Counted from the stretch's first letter, positions 35,664 through 45,222 are shown. The stretch is 64,000 bases of DNA from Treponema pallidum subsp. pallidum str. Nichols (GCF_000410535.2 NC_021490.2:124001-188000); one strand, 5' to 3'. Program-made: numbers and translations. The notes: generated by a model from the sequence alone, not told the origin.

Positions 35664-35698
35664 CTGTCCCTCGGTGGGTGTGCTCACGCGAGGGACAG
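35664..35698. other. Inverted repeat at the end of the donor fragment
   Basis: CTGTCCCTCG (35664-35673) pairs perfectly with CGAGGGACAG (35689-35698) around a 15-base loop. It lies where the tpr homology stops and overlaps the 3' end of the minus-strand PAS-like gene. No T run follows on either strand, so it is not a standard terminator. Confidence 0.6.
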
Positions 35699-36364
35699 GG
35701 GTTCGTCCGAAGCGGGTTGCTTAGAAATATCCACTAAAAAGTGCGAAATGTTACCAACTGCCGAGAAAACTGGGATGAACACAATGCCCCCCTCTTGCTC
35801 CACGGGCGTGTGCGTCTTTTCCGCTTCTTGGACTGCGCGTGTACTGTCTGTTGCCGGAAAGATATGTTCAATCGTGAGGGTTTTGTCTGCGCGCTGCACT
35901 CGTTTGCGTGCGCCCTTTGTCATATCGAGGATAGTTCCGTTCAAGTCGATGATAATAACTGGTGTGGGGATAAGCTCTGTCAGTGCTCTTTGCAAACCGC
36001 TGAGCGCGGCAATCTTCAAGCTCTTTTGCGCTGAAAGCGCAAGGAGTTCCTTGAGAAGGAACTGTATCTGCGTTCCTAATACACCAAACTTTTTAAAATG
36101 ACTCTCTCCAATACTCCCCCCATAACGCAGCATGTCCGCAAGCTTCAACAACTCTTTCTTTTTGTGATGCGCGTGAAGCATAAGATAAAGGGACAAAATG
36201 AAGTGAAAAGCAGCAGCAACGAATCCATAAAACAAAATGGTTTCAGCCGATCCCTTGTGCGCATGCAACATCCCTATACGGAACGCATACCCGGCAGAAA
36301 AAAGAATGGAGAGGAAGGAGACTATTAACACGACTAGCAGACGCTTCTTCTGTATCAAGAGCAT
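35684..36364 (-). CDS. Membrane protein with PAS-like domain
   Basis: About 226 residues. Two membrane segments near residues 8-28 and 40-62 precede a soluble part containing IPTPVIIIDLNGTILDMTKGA, the opening of a PAS-like sensory fold, but no kinase, GGDEF or other output domain follows. Start ATG 36364 has AGGAGG six bases upstream. Same strand as ktrA and ktrB, so it may be co-transcribed and sense something relevant to potassium or membrane state; that is speculation. Confidence 0.7.
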   Translation of the reverse strand: MLLIQKKRLLVVLIVSFLSILFSAGYAFRIGMLHAHKGSAETILFYGFVAAAFHFILSLYLMLHAHHKKKELLKLADMLRYGGSIGESHFKKFGVLGTQIQFLLKELLALSAQKSLKIAALSGLQRALTELIPTPVIIIDLNGTILDMTKGARKRVQRADKTLTIEHIFPATDSTRAVQEAEKTHTPVEQEGGIVFIPVFSAVGNISHFLVDISKQPASDEPLSLA

Positions 36365-36428
36365 ACACACCTCCTTTCCATGAGTTCCTTCGTCTTGACA
36401 GGCTGGGCGCGGCGGCTGCACCCAACGC

Positions 36429-37121
36429 TCAGATTTGGGTTAATTCCCGCAAATCACGATTGTGGCCAAGCACAAACATCCGATCGGCACGTCTGAAGGT
36501 GAACGCGTTATCCGGGTAGTAAATATTCTTTTTCGGAAGGGAGTTTCCCGTCGGGTCGATATCCATATCTGTGCGCACCACTGCCACAATCTTCACGTTA
36601 AACTTTTCTCTCAATTCCAGTTCTTCAAGTGTTTTGTCGGTAAAAAAGCGTGGCGCAACAATTTCCCGTAAGGAAATATCGTCTGTCATAGCAATGGCAT
36701 CCGTGACGTCAGGAGCAACCAATCGCTTGGCGATGGTTGTAGCACTCGCTACTTCGATGTTTAGGATTTCGTTTGCGCCTATCTTGCGCAAGATAGTTTC
36801 GTGTATTGGAGAAGTTGCACGCGCAAGGATGTAAGGAATATCCCGTTGCTTCAACAGCGCTGTGGTAAGAATGCTCGCCTGCAGATTGGTTCCAATAGCA
36901 ACGATTGCGACGTCTACGTCATCCAGCGGCGCTTTCATGAGCTCTGTTTCGCTTGTGGTGTCTATGAGAATAGCAACGGATACAACCTTTTTGACCTTCT
37001 CAACGGTCTGGGCATTGTTGTCTATCGCGACAACACTTCCCCCACCTTGGACAAGTACCTCGCAAACGCGATAGCCAAAAGCCCCTAAGCCGACCACAGC
37101 AAAATTTCTCTTCACTGCCAT
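36429..37121 (-). CDS. ktrA: Ktr/Trk potassium uptake regulatory subunit
   Basis: About 230 residues. N-terminal RCK Rossmann domain with GLGAFGYRVCEVL (GxGxxG) and the acidic ligand VVAIDNNA; then an RCK_C domain from about residue 140 (REIVAPRFFTDKTLEELELR). KtrA forms an octameric nucleotide-gated ring on KtrB. Start ATG 37121 follows AAAGGAAC. It lies 39 bases downstream of ktrB. Confidence 0.93.
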   Translation of the reverse strand: MAVKRNFAVVGLGAFGYRVCEVLVQGGGSVVAIDNNAQTVEKVKKVVSVAILIDTTSETELMKAPLDDVDVAIVAIGTNLQASILTTALLKQRDIPYILARATSPIHETILRKIGANEILNIEVASATTIAKRLVAPDVTDAIAMTDDISLREIVAPRFFTDKTLEELELREKFNVKIVAVVRTDMDIDPTGNSLPKKNIYYPDNAFTFRRADRMFVLGHNRDLRELTQI

Positions 37122-37160
37122 GATGTTCCTTTCACGTCGCGCATGCACACGTTACGCGCA

Positions 37161-38879
37161 TCAACCAATGGCTAAGTCCCCACACGCGTATTCGACGCTC
37201 ATATCCTGTTCTTCTTTACTTGCTGCAGTTAAAATAGTCAAGGTTCCTACCCTGCCGGTAAACATGAGAATTAAGAGGATCATCAGCCCTGCAGTACTGA
37301 GATTGGCAGTTATCCCAACTGAAAGACCAACCGTTGCGAATGCAGAAACCGACTCGAACAAAAGGTAAATGAACGGGATGTTATCCGTCAAACTCAAGCA
37401 GAAACCTGCAAGGCACACTGTGCAAATACCGAACCCTAGAATAAGAAACGACCGCTCAACCTGCTTACCCTGAATAACTAAATTTCTAATGCGTGGCTTT
37501 GGATCATGATGGATGAATGAGCGAAAAGAAGCGATAATCGCTGCCGCTGTATTAAGTTTGATCCCCCCTGCCGTGCTCCCTGACGCTCCTCCTACGAACA
37601 TAATAAAGGTCATAAAAAACAACGTCGCCGTACGGAGGTTTGAAAACGGGATAGTAGAAAATCCTGCCGTTCGCAGCGTCACCGCTTGAAAAAAGGCGGC
37701 CAGGTACTGCGTGCCTACCTGATAGACTTTCATGGAGTGAGTATGTTCGAGTAGATAGATACCAACAAAAGAAACAGCAAGAAGCAGAACAGTTGCTTTC
37801 AACACGACAAAAGTATTCAGGCTGAGAGAGCCGAGGATATTTTTTCCCTTAAAAAAAATGTTTTTGATACTTCCGTGGACACGGCACAGTACTTCATCGA
37901 TGACCACAAAACTGATTCCCCCCAATATGATGGTAAAGGCAATGGGGAACGTTATCCATGGGTTGGAAACGAACGATTCCAAACTGTTTGGGTACAGGGA
38001 GAACCCCGCATTGCAAAACGCAGATATCGCATGGAAGTAGGCATTGCCGAGAGACTGTATGGTATAGCCTTCTGTTTGGCTAAAACCGACGAATAGAAAC
38101 AGCGCACTGAGCGCTTCAATGAAAAAGGTTGAGAAAATAATGAGCTTTAGGTTATGGGATAGGCTGCCCATGTCACTGTCGCTCACCAGATGCGAGGCGA
38201 CGAGTCTGCTTTCGAGGCTCATCTTTTTCTTTATGGTGATCATACCAAAAAACGAAAACACCATAAATCCTAGTCCCCCAATCTGAATGAGTGCAGCGAG
38301 GATGGCTTTTCCCCACGTACTCAGCTGCGTTGCAACGTCAATGACCGAGAGCCCTGTCACGCATACCGCGGATGTTGCAGTGAACAAGGCAGTCAGCATG
38401 GGGAGGGGCTGACTATGCGGCGTGGCACCGGGAAACATCAGAAGATGTGTGCCTATGAAAATTACCACCAAAAAGGAAACAATTAACGTCTGTGATGGAT
38501 TAGATACTGCCCGCTCTGCAAACTTCTTTTGTGCTTTGAAGGCGATGAGTGCAAAGATACCGAGCGTAATATTCTGTATATGTGTCAGCGTGGTGTAAAG
38601 ATCACCGGAGGCAGTGGTAAGCGTCACACTTGCACGCACGAAGGTAAGGAGCGTGATGAGCAATCCAAGGAACACTGGTACGGTGTACTGGCGCAGAAAG
38701 GTGCGCACATACTTCTCTTTGTTCAGGGAAGAAGCAAGGGAAGACCATACAAGCACCAAGATCCCCACGTCTCCTACAATCGTGAAAAACTGCACCGAGA
38801 ACGGGAGGAATTGATCACACAAACGAATCGCAAGGCACAACACGAGCATCGTAAGATGAGTGAGATTGCCAATATGCAT
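37161..38879 (-). CDS. ktrB: Ktr/Trk potassium channel subunit
   Basis: About 572 residues, longer than typical KtrB (~450), with extra N-terminal helices. The four pore loops each carry the filter glycine: VTGLSVID, NAGFSLYP, RTAGFSTIPF and TVGLSVGI. This is the K+ (Na+-linked) conduit for the KtrA regulator. An ATG three codons upstream (38888) lies inside a perfect TATAAT, so the 38879 ATG is preferred; see the promoter entry. No Shine-Dalgarno precedes either. Confidence 0.92.
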   Translation of the reverse strand: MHIGNLTHLTMLVLCLAIRLCDQFLPFSVQFFTIVGDVGILVLVWSSLASSLNKEKYVRTFLRQYTVPVFLGLLITLLTFVRASVTLTTASGDLYTTLTHIQNITLGIFALIAFKAQKKFAERAVSNPSQTLIVSFLVVIFIGTHLLMFPGATPHSQPLPMLTALFTATSAVCVTGLSVIDVATQLSTWGKAILAALIQIGGLGFMVFSFFGMITIKKKMSLESRLVASHLVSDSDMGSLSHNLKLIIFSTFFIEALSALFLFVGFSQTEGYTIQSLGNAYFHAISAFCNAGFSLYPNSLESFVSNPWITFPIAFTIILGGISFVVIDEVLCRVHGSIKNIFFKGKNILGSLSLNTFVVLKATVLLLAVSFVGIYLLEHTHSMKVYQVGTQYLAAFFQAVTLRTAGFSTIPFSNLRTATLFFMTFIMFVGGASGSTAGGIKLNTAAAIIASFRSFIHHDPKPRIRNLVIQGKQVERSFLILGFGICTVCLAGFCLSLTDNIPFIYLLFESVSAFATVGLSVGITANLSTAGLMILLILMFTGRVGTLTILTAASKEEQDMSVEYACGDLAIG

Positions 38880-38886
38880 GGGGCGC

Positions 38887-38914
38887 ATTATAGCTATTTT
38901 TCAGGAGAGCTCAA
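38887..38914 (-). promoter_or_regulatory. Strong promoter giving a possibly leaderless ktrB transcript
   Basis: Minus strand: -35 TTGAGC (38909-38914), a 16-base spacer, -10 TATAAT (38887-38892). Seven bases after the -10 is the ATG at 38879, so transcription would begin at or one base before the start codon. Confidence 0.6.
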
Positions 38915-39059
38915 GTCTCTGTCTGTATAGGGAGGGTGCACGAGCGAGCTCGTACGCATATACGAACACGATAAGAACACATAGGTCGTAAAGATCAGAT
39001 GTAGTTTTTCTTTGAAAAACGAGGATATCTGTGTTCGTGGAGGGGGAGAGAGACAGGCA
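38915..39059. other. Divergent ktrB/ogt intergenic region
   Basis: About 145 bases upstream of ogt. A short AT-rich run (TGTAGTTTTTCTTTGAAAAA near 39000) is present. No clear promoter hexamers or small gene seen. Confidence 0.4.
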
Positions 39060-39593
39060 ATGTCTGTGCATCAGGGTGGGATACGTTTTCCCTTGCTGTA
39101 TCTAGAGATGGAAACACCGCTCGGTCGTATGTGCATAGCCGAGCGAGCGCACACTATTGTGTATGTGTGGTTCCATCGGGTTGGTCCAAGAGGATCTCCT
39201 GTATCTGGTGTGTGCGCGCAGCACGTGTGCCCGGGTAAAACGGCGCTCTTGCGTGAGACGCAGTCCCAAATTCACGCTTACTTTTGTGGAGCGCTGCGCG
39301 AGTTTTCAGTACCGGTCACGGTAGAGGGCACGCCTTTTATGCAACGCGTCTGGGGCGCCACGCGCAACATCGCGTACGGCACGACAAAAAGCTATGCACA
39401 GCTTTCACAGGACATCGGCTGTCCACGCGCCGCACGCGCAGTTGGGCAGGCATTGCATCGCAACCCGCTGCTTTTGCTTATTCCTTGCCATCGGGTAATA
39501 AGTGCGCGTGCATCAATCGGCGGTTTTGCGTACGGGAGTGCTCTCAAGCATTTTTTGCTGCAGCAAGAGGCGGCTGTGTGCGCATGTGAATGA
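39060..39593 (+). CDS. ogt: Methylated-DNA--protein-cysteine methyltransferase
   Basis: About 177 residues. The active-site motif IPCHRVI, preceded by AVGQALHRNPLLLL, and the helix-turn-helix-like GTTKSYAQLSQDIG are diagnostic of O6-alkylguanine repair proteins, which transfer the alkyl group to that Cys in a suicide reaction. ATG 39060 (MSVHQGG) has a GGAG-rich leader; an upstream ATG at 39012 is possible. The last 50 bases overlap the convergent end of thiQ. Confidence 0.95.
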   Translation: MSVHQGGIRFPLLYLEMETPLGRMCIAERAHTIVYVWFHRVGPRGSPVSGVCAQHVCPGKTALLRETQSQIHAYFCGALREFSVPVTVEGTPFMQRVWGATRNIAYGTTKSYAQLSQDIGCPRAARAVGQALHRNPLLLLIPCHRVISARASIGGFAYGSALKHFLLQQEAAVCACE

Positions 39594-40206
39594 CGGTGTC
39601 CGCAAGGGCTGCCGCTTCTGTACTGTCGTGCGTGACGTAGACTGCAGTGTACCCAAGTGAACGCTGCAGCGCGCGCAGCTCTCCTTGCAACGTAGTCCGT
39701 AAATCTGCGTCTATTGCAGAAAGCGCTTCGTCAAACAATATGAGCGCAGGGCGGACCGCAAGGCTACGTGCAAGCGCCACCCGTTGCTTTTCCCCATGGG
39801 ACAGCGTGGTTACCGATCGTGTCTCCATGTTCTGTAAACCAAAGCGTGCCATCCACTCCCGAGCATGCACGCGCGCAGTTTTTTTTGTGAGTCCCTGGGA
39901 AACTAATCCGTAGCCTATATTGTCTTCAAGAGAGAGGTGAGGAAACAGCGCAAAATCTTGGCATATCATTCCAATTCTCCGACGTGCAGGAGCCCAATGA
40001 GTTACGTTTGTTCCGGCGATAAAAACCGATCCATGATCTGGAGTGATAAGGCCTGCAATCATTTTTAGAATGGTGGACTTGCCGCAGCCAGATGCGCCTA
40101 ACAGTGCGAGCGATGTGCCTTGCCTCAGCGAGAAAGACAGGCTGATCCTTTTTTCTTCCCATACTTTTGTCAGTTCTTGTACTACTACGTACGGCCTATT
40201 ATCCAT
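39544..40206 (-). CDS. thiQ: Thiamine-type ABC transporter ATP-binding protein
   Basis: 220 residues. Walker A GASGCGKST, Q-loop CQDFALFPHLS, a modified signature LSHGEKQRVALARSL (LSGGQ-type), Walker B LILFDEALSAID, switch His in VTHDSTEAAALAD. It energises the fused permease whose gene it overlaps by eight bases. The identification as thiamine (TPP) importer comes from the neighbouring binding protein. Its C-terminus overlaps convergent ogt. Confidence 0.9.
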   Translation of the reverse strand: MDNRPYVVVQELTKVWEEKRISLSFSLRQGTSLALLGASGCGKSTILKMIAGLITPDHGSVFIAGTNVTHWAPARRRIGMICQDFALFPHLSLEDNIGYGLVSQGLTKKTARVHAREWMARFGLQNMETRSVTTLSHGEKQRVALARSLAVRPALILFDEALSAIDADLRTTLQGELRALQRSLGYTAVYVTHDSTEAAALADTVIHMRTQPPLAAAKNA

Positions 40207-41941
40207 AGGAGTATTCCTTACATCGGTGTACGCCTATTAAAAGCACGCTGCTTGCAAGCGATAGCACCAGAGCAAGCGCAGAGCTTTCTGCAAAACGGTA
40301 TGTGCTCGAGAGACGGTAAAGCAGTAATGCTACGCTTTGAAAGTCAGGAATTTCTAACACGAGCGGAAATGCAGCGTCCGCCGCACTGAGTGCAAAGGCG
40401 TATACGCCAGCACTTACAATTCCTTTTTTACACAAGGGGCATATAGTACGTAAGAAAAAATCTAGTCGGTTGCGCGACAACATCTGTCCTGTAAAAATAA
40501 CAGGTGTAGGAATGCGCATGAGCGTTGAGTACAGTGACAACCATGCGAAGGGAAATGCAAGTGCACTTTGGGCACACACCAAGAGTATGCGCGAAGCACA
40601 CCGCGGCATGAGCGACCAGCCAAAGGCGAGCACCATAGGAGAAACTGCGAGGGGTAGAAAGGGTAGGCGTGTTTTCCATCTGGAAACGTGTCGCATGAGT
40701 ACCATATATCCGTAACACAGCACGCTACCGACAGTGACGCAAAAACTCCAAAAGCCGATCCATATGGTGCTGCGCAGCGCATGCCAGAACGATGGCGCAG
40801 AAAAAAGGGTGTGCCATGCAGTGAGGGTGAACGATACGGTCCTTCCTGCACGGTGGCGCGTTATTGAGTGAAGAACAAGAGAAAAAAGAGGGAGAATGAG
40901 AAAAAAAAGAATTCCGCACAGCAGTGCAAAAAATCCTATGCGCTCAATGTTTCCCTGTATGCTTTGTGTGGGCAGAGGGCGTGTGCGCGCTACGCACGAC
41001 TGCGCCTGCTGCGATTCTTCTGTGGAAACGCCCCAGATCATAAGCAGTGCGTAAAACGTCTGACTCAGTGCGAGGGTACTCGCGTAGGGGTGTGCAGCCT
41101 GTGTTCGTATACTGCGATAGAGCTCCACTTCCAACGTGGTGAACGTTGTGCCGCCGAGTAAGAGCACCATCATGAGGCTGAAAAAGCAGTACAAAAAAAT
41201 AACAAGAAAGGAAGAACGCAGTGCGCCGGCGAGTGCAGGAAGGGTGATGGTATAGAAAACTCTATACGCGCGCGCGCCTAACAGGCGCGCGGCGTCTTCA
41301 GCGTCTGCGGAGATGGTATTCCAGGCTCTAGCGATGATAGCGAGTGCGAGGGGAAAATTATACCAGGCGTGCGCAATCACCACGCCAGAGGCAGAATATA
41401 AAAAGGTGCGTGGCGTAGAGACACCCCAGAGTGTGCCGAGCGTACGCGTGCACAAACCATTTTTCCCGAAGGAAAGAAGAAATGCCAGCGCCATGGTTAA
41501 GGGCGGGATGGCAAGTGGTATGGCACAGAGTGCAGGAAAAAGCGCCCGCGCGCGAAGGGAGCGTTTTACAAAAAAAAACGCGGCACCAAAACCTACTGCG
41601 CACGCGAGCACCGCTGAGCAGAGTGCTTGAAAAACGCTCTGCGCGAACAGTGCCCCAAAGCGTGCGGCACCAGGCGTGCCGGGAGGGAGGAAGAAAGGAG
41701 TGATGGGGGAACCTGTCTGCAAAGTTCCCGGTGAGGGATGTGCCGCAGTGTTTTCTAATCTCGGTTTAGAGAAAAAGGCGCTTCCCGCCGTGAACACGGG
41801 GATAAGGAATGTGCCTATACTCAGCGAGAAGCACAACGCACAGATGAGAGCAACACAGTAGTTGCGCGCGTCCCTTCCTCTTGTCAGATAGAGAGCTCCA
41901 GACGCACACGAGCGGCGGCACGGATGTAAGAGCGTGGTCAT
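40199..41941 (-). CDS. thiP: Thiamine-type ABC transporter permease, two fused domains
   Basis: About 580 residues with roughly twelve membrane helices. Two copies of the permease EAA loop are visible: DAARLLGARAYRVFYTITLP (about residue 215) and, more degenerate, SRNRLDFFLRTICPL near residue 500. This fused layout is typical of ThiP/FbpB-type importers. ATG 41941 overlaps the thiB stop as ATGA. Confidence 0.9.
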   Translation of the reverse strand: MTTLLHPCRRSCASGALYLTRGRDARNYCVALICALCFSLSIGTFLIPVFTAGSAFFSKPRLENTAAHPSPGTLQTGSPITPFFLPPGTPGAARFGALFAQSVFQALCSAVLACAVGFGAAFFFVKRSLRARALFPALCAIPLAIPPLTMALAFLLSFGKNGLCTRTLGTLWGVSTPRTFLYSASGVVIAHAWYNFPLALAIIARAWNTISADAEDAARLLGARAYRVFYTITLPALAGALRSSFLVIFLYCFFSLMMVLLLGGTTFTTLEVELYRSIRTQAAHPYASTLALSQTFYALLMIWGVSTEESQQAQSCVARTRPLPTQSIQGNIERIGFFALLCGILFFLILPLFSLVLHSITRHRAGRTVSFTLTAWHTLFSAPSFWHALRSTIWIGFWSFCVTVGSVLCYGYMVLMRHVSRWKTRLPFLPLAVSPMVLAFGWSLMPRCASRILLVCAQSALAFPFAWLSLYSTLMRIPTPVIFTGQMLSRNRLDFFLRTICPLCKKGIVSAGVYAFALSAADAAFPLVLEIPDFQSVALLLYRLSSTYRFAESSALALVLSLASSVLLIGVHRCKEYSYG

Positions 41942-42945
41942 GGGGTTGATGCGTGTAATGCCGCTGCTGCAGCGCGGCACATCTGCGGCGAGAGAGACAC
42001 GCAGGCAGCAGGTTGAGGGACTGCAGAGAATGCGGCAGGCAACGGTACGTCAGGATTGGCCGGGTACATCCACTGAGTGAGGGGAAGGAGCTCCTGCGCT
42101 TCAGTGCTGAGCAGAAAGTCGATAAACTGAGTAGCAACCCGCGCATGTTTCGTACGCTTCACCAGGCTAATACCTTCGATATGCATGGGGTGGCCCTCGG
42201 GAAAGAGGAGAGGTTTAAAGCGCGTATGGTTGTCATGGTGCAGGTGGTACGCTGCACTTGTGGTGTAACTAAGTACCAGTGCGGCTTCCCCTGCGGTGAA
42301 CAAGCCGTATGCGGCGCTCCAGCTCGGGGCGAGCGCAAGGAGATTCGCGCGATAGAGCGTATTCCAGAACGCAGGCCATGCAGCGCCGAGTGATGTGTGG
42401 GCCCAACCGATAAAGATCGTACCAAGCACGTTAGTATGCGGGTCTGCAAGTGCAATGCTTTTTGCGTAGACGGGATTTGCAAGATCTGAAAGCCGCTGTG
42501 GCTCGGGAAGCGCAGCGTCTGTGTTGAACATGAAGGCGACGTACCCCCAGTCATAGGGGACTGCGAGGTTGTGTGGGTCTATGCGCAAGGCGTGAGGAAG
42601 CGGAAGGGCCGGTTGGTAGGGACTGAAGAGATCTGCTTCACGCGCAAGGGGGAGGGTGTATTGGTCAACCCCGATGATAAGATCGGCACCTCTGGATGAC
42701 GGCGTGTGCTGATCGCGGATGGCACGATGAATAGCGCGCGTGACGTCCTCAAACACCACGTACTGAACGGAATACCCTGTTTTCGCGTAGAAGCGCCGCG
42801 CAAGTTCAGGGCCAGGTCCCCATTCAGAAGCAAAGGAGTCGTAGACATAGATAACAAGCGACGGCGCGTCCGTCCGGCTGCGACTACAGCAGCAGAGCGA
42901 CAACGCTGCAGCGCAGCAGAAGACAACACGCATACGGTGAGCCAT
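41938..42945 (-). CDS. thiB: Thiamine-binding lipoprotein of ABC transporter
   Basis: About 335 residues. A short signal peptide with Cys-rich lipobox (AAALSLCCCS) is followed by a type-II periplasmic binding fold (LVIYVYDSFASEWGPGPELA, GADLIIGVDQYTLP, VPYDWGYVAFMF), the pattern of ThiB/TbpA. The T. pallidum homologue (TP0144) is reported to bind thiamine. First gene of thiBPQ. No TPP-riboswitch signature was found in the leader. ATG 42945 follows GGGGAGAGG; 42933 is an alternative. Confidence 0.9.
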   Translation of the reverse strand: MAHRMRVVFCCAAALSLCCCSRSRTDAPSLVIYVYDSFASEWGPGPELARRFYAKTGYSVQYVVFEDVTRAIHRAIRDQHTPSSRGADLIIGVDQYTLPLAREADLFSPYQPALPLPHALRIDPHNLAVPYDWGYVAFMFNTDAALPEPQRLSDLANPVYAKSIALADPHTNVLGTIFIGWAHTSLGAAWPAFWNTLYRANLLALAPSWSAAYGLFTAGEAALVLSYTTSAAYHLHHDNHTRFKPLLFPEGHPMHIEGISLVKRTKHARVATQFIDFLLSTEAQELLPLTQWMYPANPDVPLPAAFSAVPQPAACVSLSPQMCRAAAAALHASTP

Positions 42946-43054
42946 AGCCTCTCCCCGCCGGGGACTATAGCATAGCTCTAGAGCTCCTATCCAGGGTGAG
43001 GGGTACAGTGCTGCTGTCTTGCTCAAAGGGAGTGCATTCGGTACACTCGCCCGC

Positions 43055-45025
43055 ATGAGTGTGTGTTGTACGTCCTCCGAAGAGCGGATTGAACGGAGCA
43101 AGAATCTCGTTCACCTTGTCGCGCAGGTTGCTGGTGCGTACGCGCAGCTGCCTGCTCAGTATGCTAAAAGTAGCTCAGGAGTCTTTGAAATTACTTCTTT
43201 TTCCTCGTTTTACGAGCATGTTTGCCTGTTTGCCGCGGGTCTGGCCAGCATTGGGTGTGGTCGTGGTGATTGCATTGGTTTGATTTCCGACAATCGGGTT
43301 GAGTGGCTCCACGCGAGCTTTGGTATTCAGGCGCTTGGTGCAGCAGACGTCCCGCGTGGCTCTGACGCTACCGAGCGTGATCTTGTGCAGATTCTCGGTG
43401 CGGTAGAGGCACGCACCGTAATTGTGGAGAATGACGCGCAGTTGAAAAAACTCGCGCGGTGTTTTGATGCGTTGCCGAGCGTGTCGCAGATCGTGTTGTT
43501 GGATGCGGGCGGTGCGTACCAGGCGATGAAGGATGAGTTTGTCCAGAATGAGGACGGTTCTGCGCGGAAGTGCTCTTTTTTCACCTACCAGGACATACTC
43601 GCGCATGGGACACAGTTTCGGGTGCACCATCCAGGCAGGATAGAGGATGAGATTGGGCGTACCACGCGCGCGGACGTTGCTACTATTATTTTCACATCCG
43701 GTACCACGGGCACCCCGAAGGGAGTGGTGCTTTCGCACGAGAATTTTCTTTGTCAGTTAATCGATATCTCCCGCAGGCTGACCGTGTGTCCGGGGGATAT
43801 CGCGTTGTCAGTGTTGCCTGTGTGGCACGTTTTTGAGCGAATTAGCGAGTATGTGGTACTGTCCCACGCAGGGGGCGTTGCTTACTCCAAGCCGGTAGGG
43901 TCGGTGATGCTTGCGGATTTGGCAAAGCTTAATCCTCACTTTTTGCCTTCTGTGCCTCGCATCTGGGAGGCCATTCACGATGGCATTTTCAAGAATGTGC
44001 GTAAGAAAGGGGGTGTTGCTGCAGCACTTTTCCATTTCTTTTTGGCAGCAGGCAAAGCGTACGCTTACTTTTACCGCAGCGTGTTTGGGCTGCGTACGCA
44101 TACCACGCGTCGTGCGCAGTTTTGTGCGCCGCTGTTTGCCTGTGTGCCGTGGCTCCTTTTAGTTCCTCTGCACTTTCTTGGAAATGTCTTGGTGTTCCGC
44201 AAGGTACGGAAGAAGTTTGGTACCTCCTTTAAGACTGCTATCTCAGGGGGGGGCGCGCTTCCTCCAAATGTGGATGAGTTTTTGTACGCTATTGGCGTGA
44301 GAGTGCTTGAGGGGTACGGTCTGACGGAAACGGCGCCGGTAATTGCCATGCGCAGTGAGCGCAGGCCAGTGTTCGGTTCCGTGGGTACACCCTGCGCGTA
44401 CAATGAAGTGAAGATTGTGGATGACACTGGCGCCCAGCTTCCGGTGGGGTATAAGGGGATAGTGCTTGTACGCGGCAAAAATATAATGCAGGGGTACTAT
44501 AAAAATCCTGAGCTTACCGCGCAGGTGTTAGATGCAGACGGTTGGTTTAATACGGGGGATATTGGCTACCGCTGCGTGGGTGGACAGATTGTGTTACGGG
44601 GACGTAAGAAGGATACGGTTGTGCTGCGTGGTGGAGAGAACGTGGAGCCAGTTCCCCTCGAAATGAGTATGCAGGAGTCCCGTTTTATTGCGCGTGCAGT
44701 GGTAGTCGGGCAAGATGAGCGGTATTTGGCGGCGTTGATAGTTCCGGACGAGGCAGAGCTGCGGCTGTGGGCAGAGGCGCAGGAACTCCGCACAGAGTGC
44801 ATGGAAGAATTGCTAGTAAATCCTGCAGTGGTGAAGTTTTTCGAGCAGGAAATAGCAAAGCGGATATCACTCGAGAACGGGTTTAAGATATTCGAGCGGA
44901 TTAACCGTTTTGTGCTTCTGCCGAAGGTCTTTGAAGTGGGAGTGGAGCTTTCCGCAAAGCAGGAGGTAATGCGCCACCGGGTCGCCGACCTGTACGCAAA
45001 GGAGATCGCGCAGCTCTTTTCCTAG
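43055..45025 (+). CDS. fadD: Long-chain acyl-CoA synthetase (AMP-forming)
   Basis: About 656 residues of the ANL superfamily. P-loop-like IIFTSGTTGTPKG, the A5-type motif EGYGLTETAPV, GWFNTGDIGY and the hinge RGRKKDTVVLRGGENVEP are present. It activates host-derived fatty acids to acyl-CoA for lipid assembly; the acyltransferase gene at 55837 may consume the product. Start ATG 43055 is chosen by homology; a longer frame begins at 43019 and no good ribosome-binding site decides. Divergent from thiB. Confidence 0.93.
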   Translation: MSVCCTSSEERIERSKNLVHLVAQVAGAYAQLPAQYAKSSSGVFEITSFSSFYEHVCLFAAGLASIGCGRGDCIGLISDNRVEWLHASFGIQALGAADVPRGSDATERDLVQILGAVEARTVIVENDAQLKKLARCFDALPSVSQIVLLDAGGAYQAMKDEFVQNEDGSARKCSFFTYQDILAHGTQFRVHHPGRIEDEIGRTTRADVATIIFTSGTTGTPKGVVLSHENFLCQLIDISRRLTVCPGDIALSVLPVWHVFERISEYVVLSHAGGVAYSKPVGSVMLADLAKLNPHFLPSVPRIWEAIHDGIFKNVRKKGGVAAALFHFFLAAGKAYAYFYRSVFGLRTHTTRRAQFCAPLFACVPWLLLVPLHFLGNVLVFRKVRKKFGTSFKTAISGGGALPPNVDEFLYAIGVRVLEGYGLTETAPVIAMRSERRPVFGSVGTPCAYNEVKIVDDTGAQLPVGYKGIVLVRGKNIMQGYYKNPELTAQVLDADGWFNTGDIGYRCVGGQIVLRGRKKDTVVLRGGENVEPVPLEMSMQESRFIARAVVVGQDERYLAALIVPDEAELRLWAEAQELRTECMEELLVNPAVVKFFEQEIAKRISLENGFKIFERINRFVLLPKVFEVGVELSAKQEVMRHRVADLYAKEIAQLFS

Positions 45026-45099
45026 CAGGGTCCCTGGTGGCAGGGGAACGGGCGTGTACGCCGCTCCTCTGCTCCGCAAACCCTGGCCCGCGGGGCCTT

Positions 45100-45181
45100 T
45101 GCGGCGGACTGGACTTGAACCAGCAAGCCTTACGGCACTAGCACCTCGAGCTAGCGTGTATACCACTTCCACCACCGCCGC
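45100..45181 (-). tRNA. tRNA-Leu (anticodon GAG)
   Basis: Minus strand: acceptor GCGGCGG pairs with CCGCCGC, D arm GTGGAAGTGGTATACAC, anticodon stem CTAGC/GCTAG with loop TCGAGGT giving GAG, a class-II variable arm (TGCCGTAAGGC), and T arm GGTTCAAGTCC. About 82 bases. Confidence 0.95.
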
Positions 45182-45222
45182 ACAGCGGGCGCAAGCCTGT
45201 CATATTTGGCTTCAGGAGATCA

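Noticed and set aside
35664-35698. Rho-independent terminator after the donor fragment
   Set aside because: The stem is perfect, but neither strand has a T run after it and it overlaps a coding end.
42946-43054. TPP riboswitch upstream of thiB
   Set aside because: The conserved CTGAGA and ACCTGATCTGGATAATGCCAGC-type core could not be found in the short leader.
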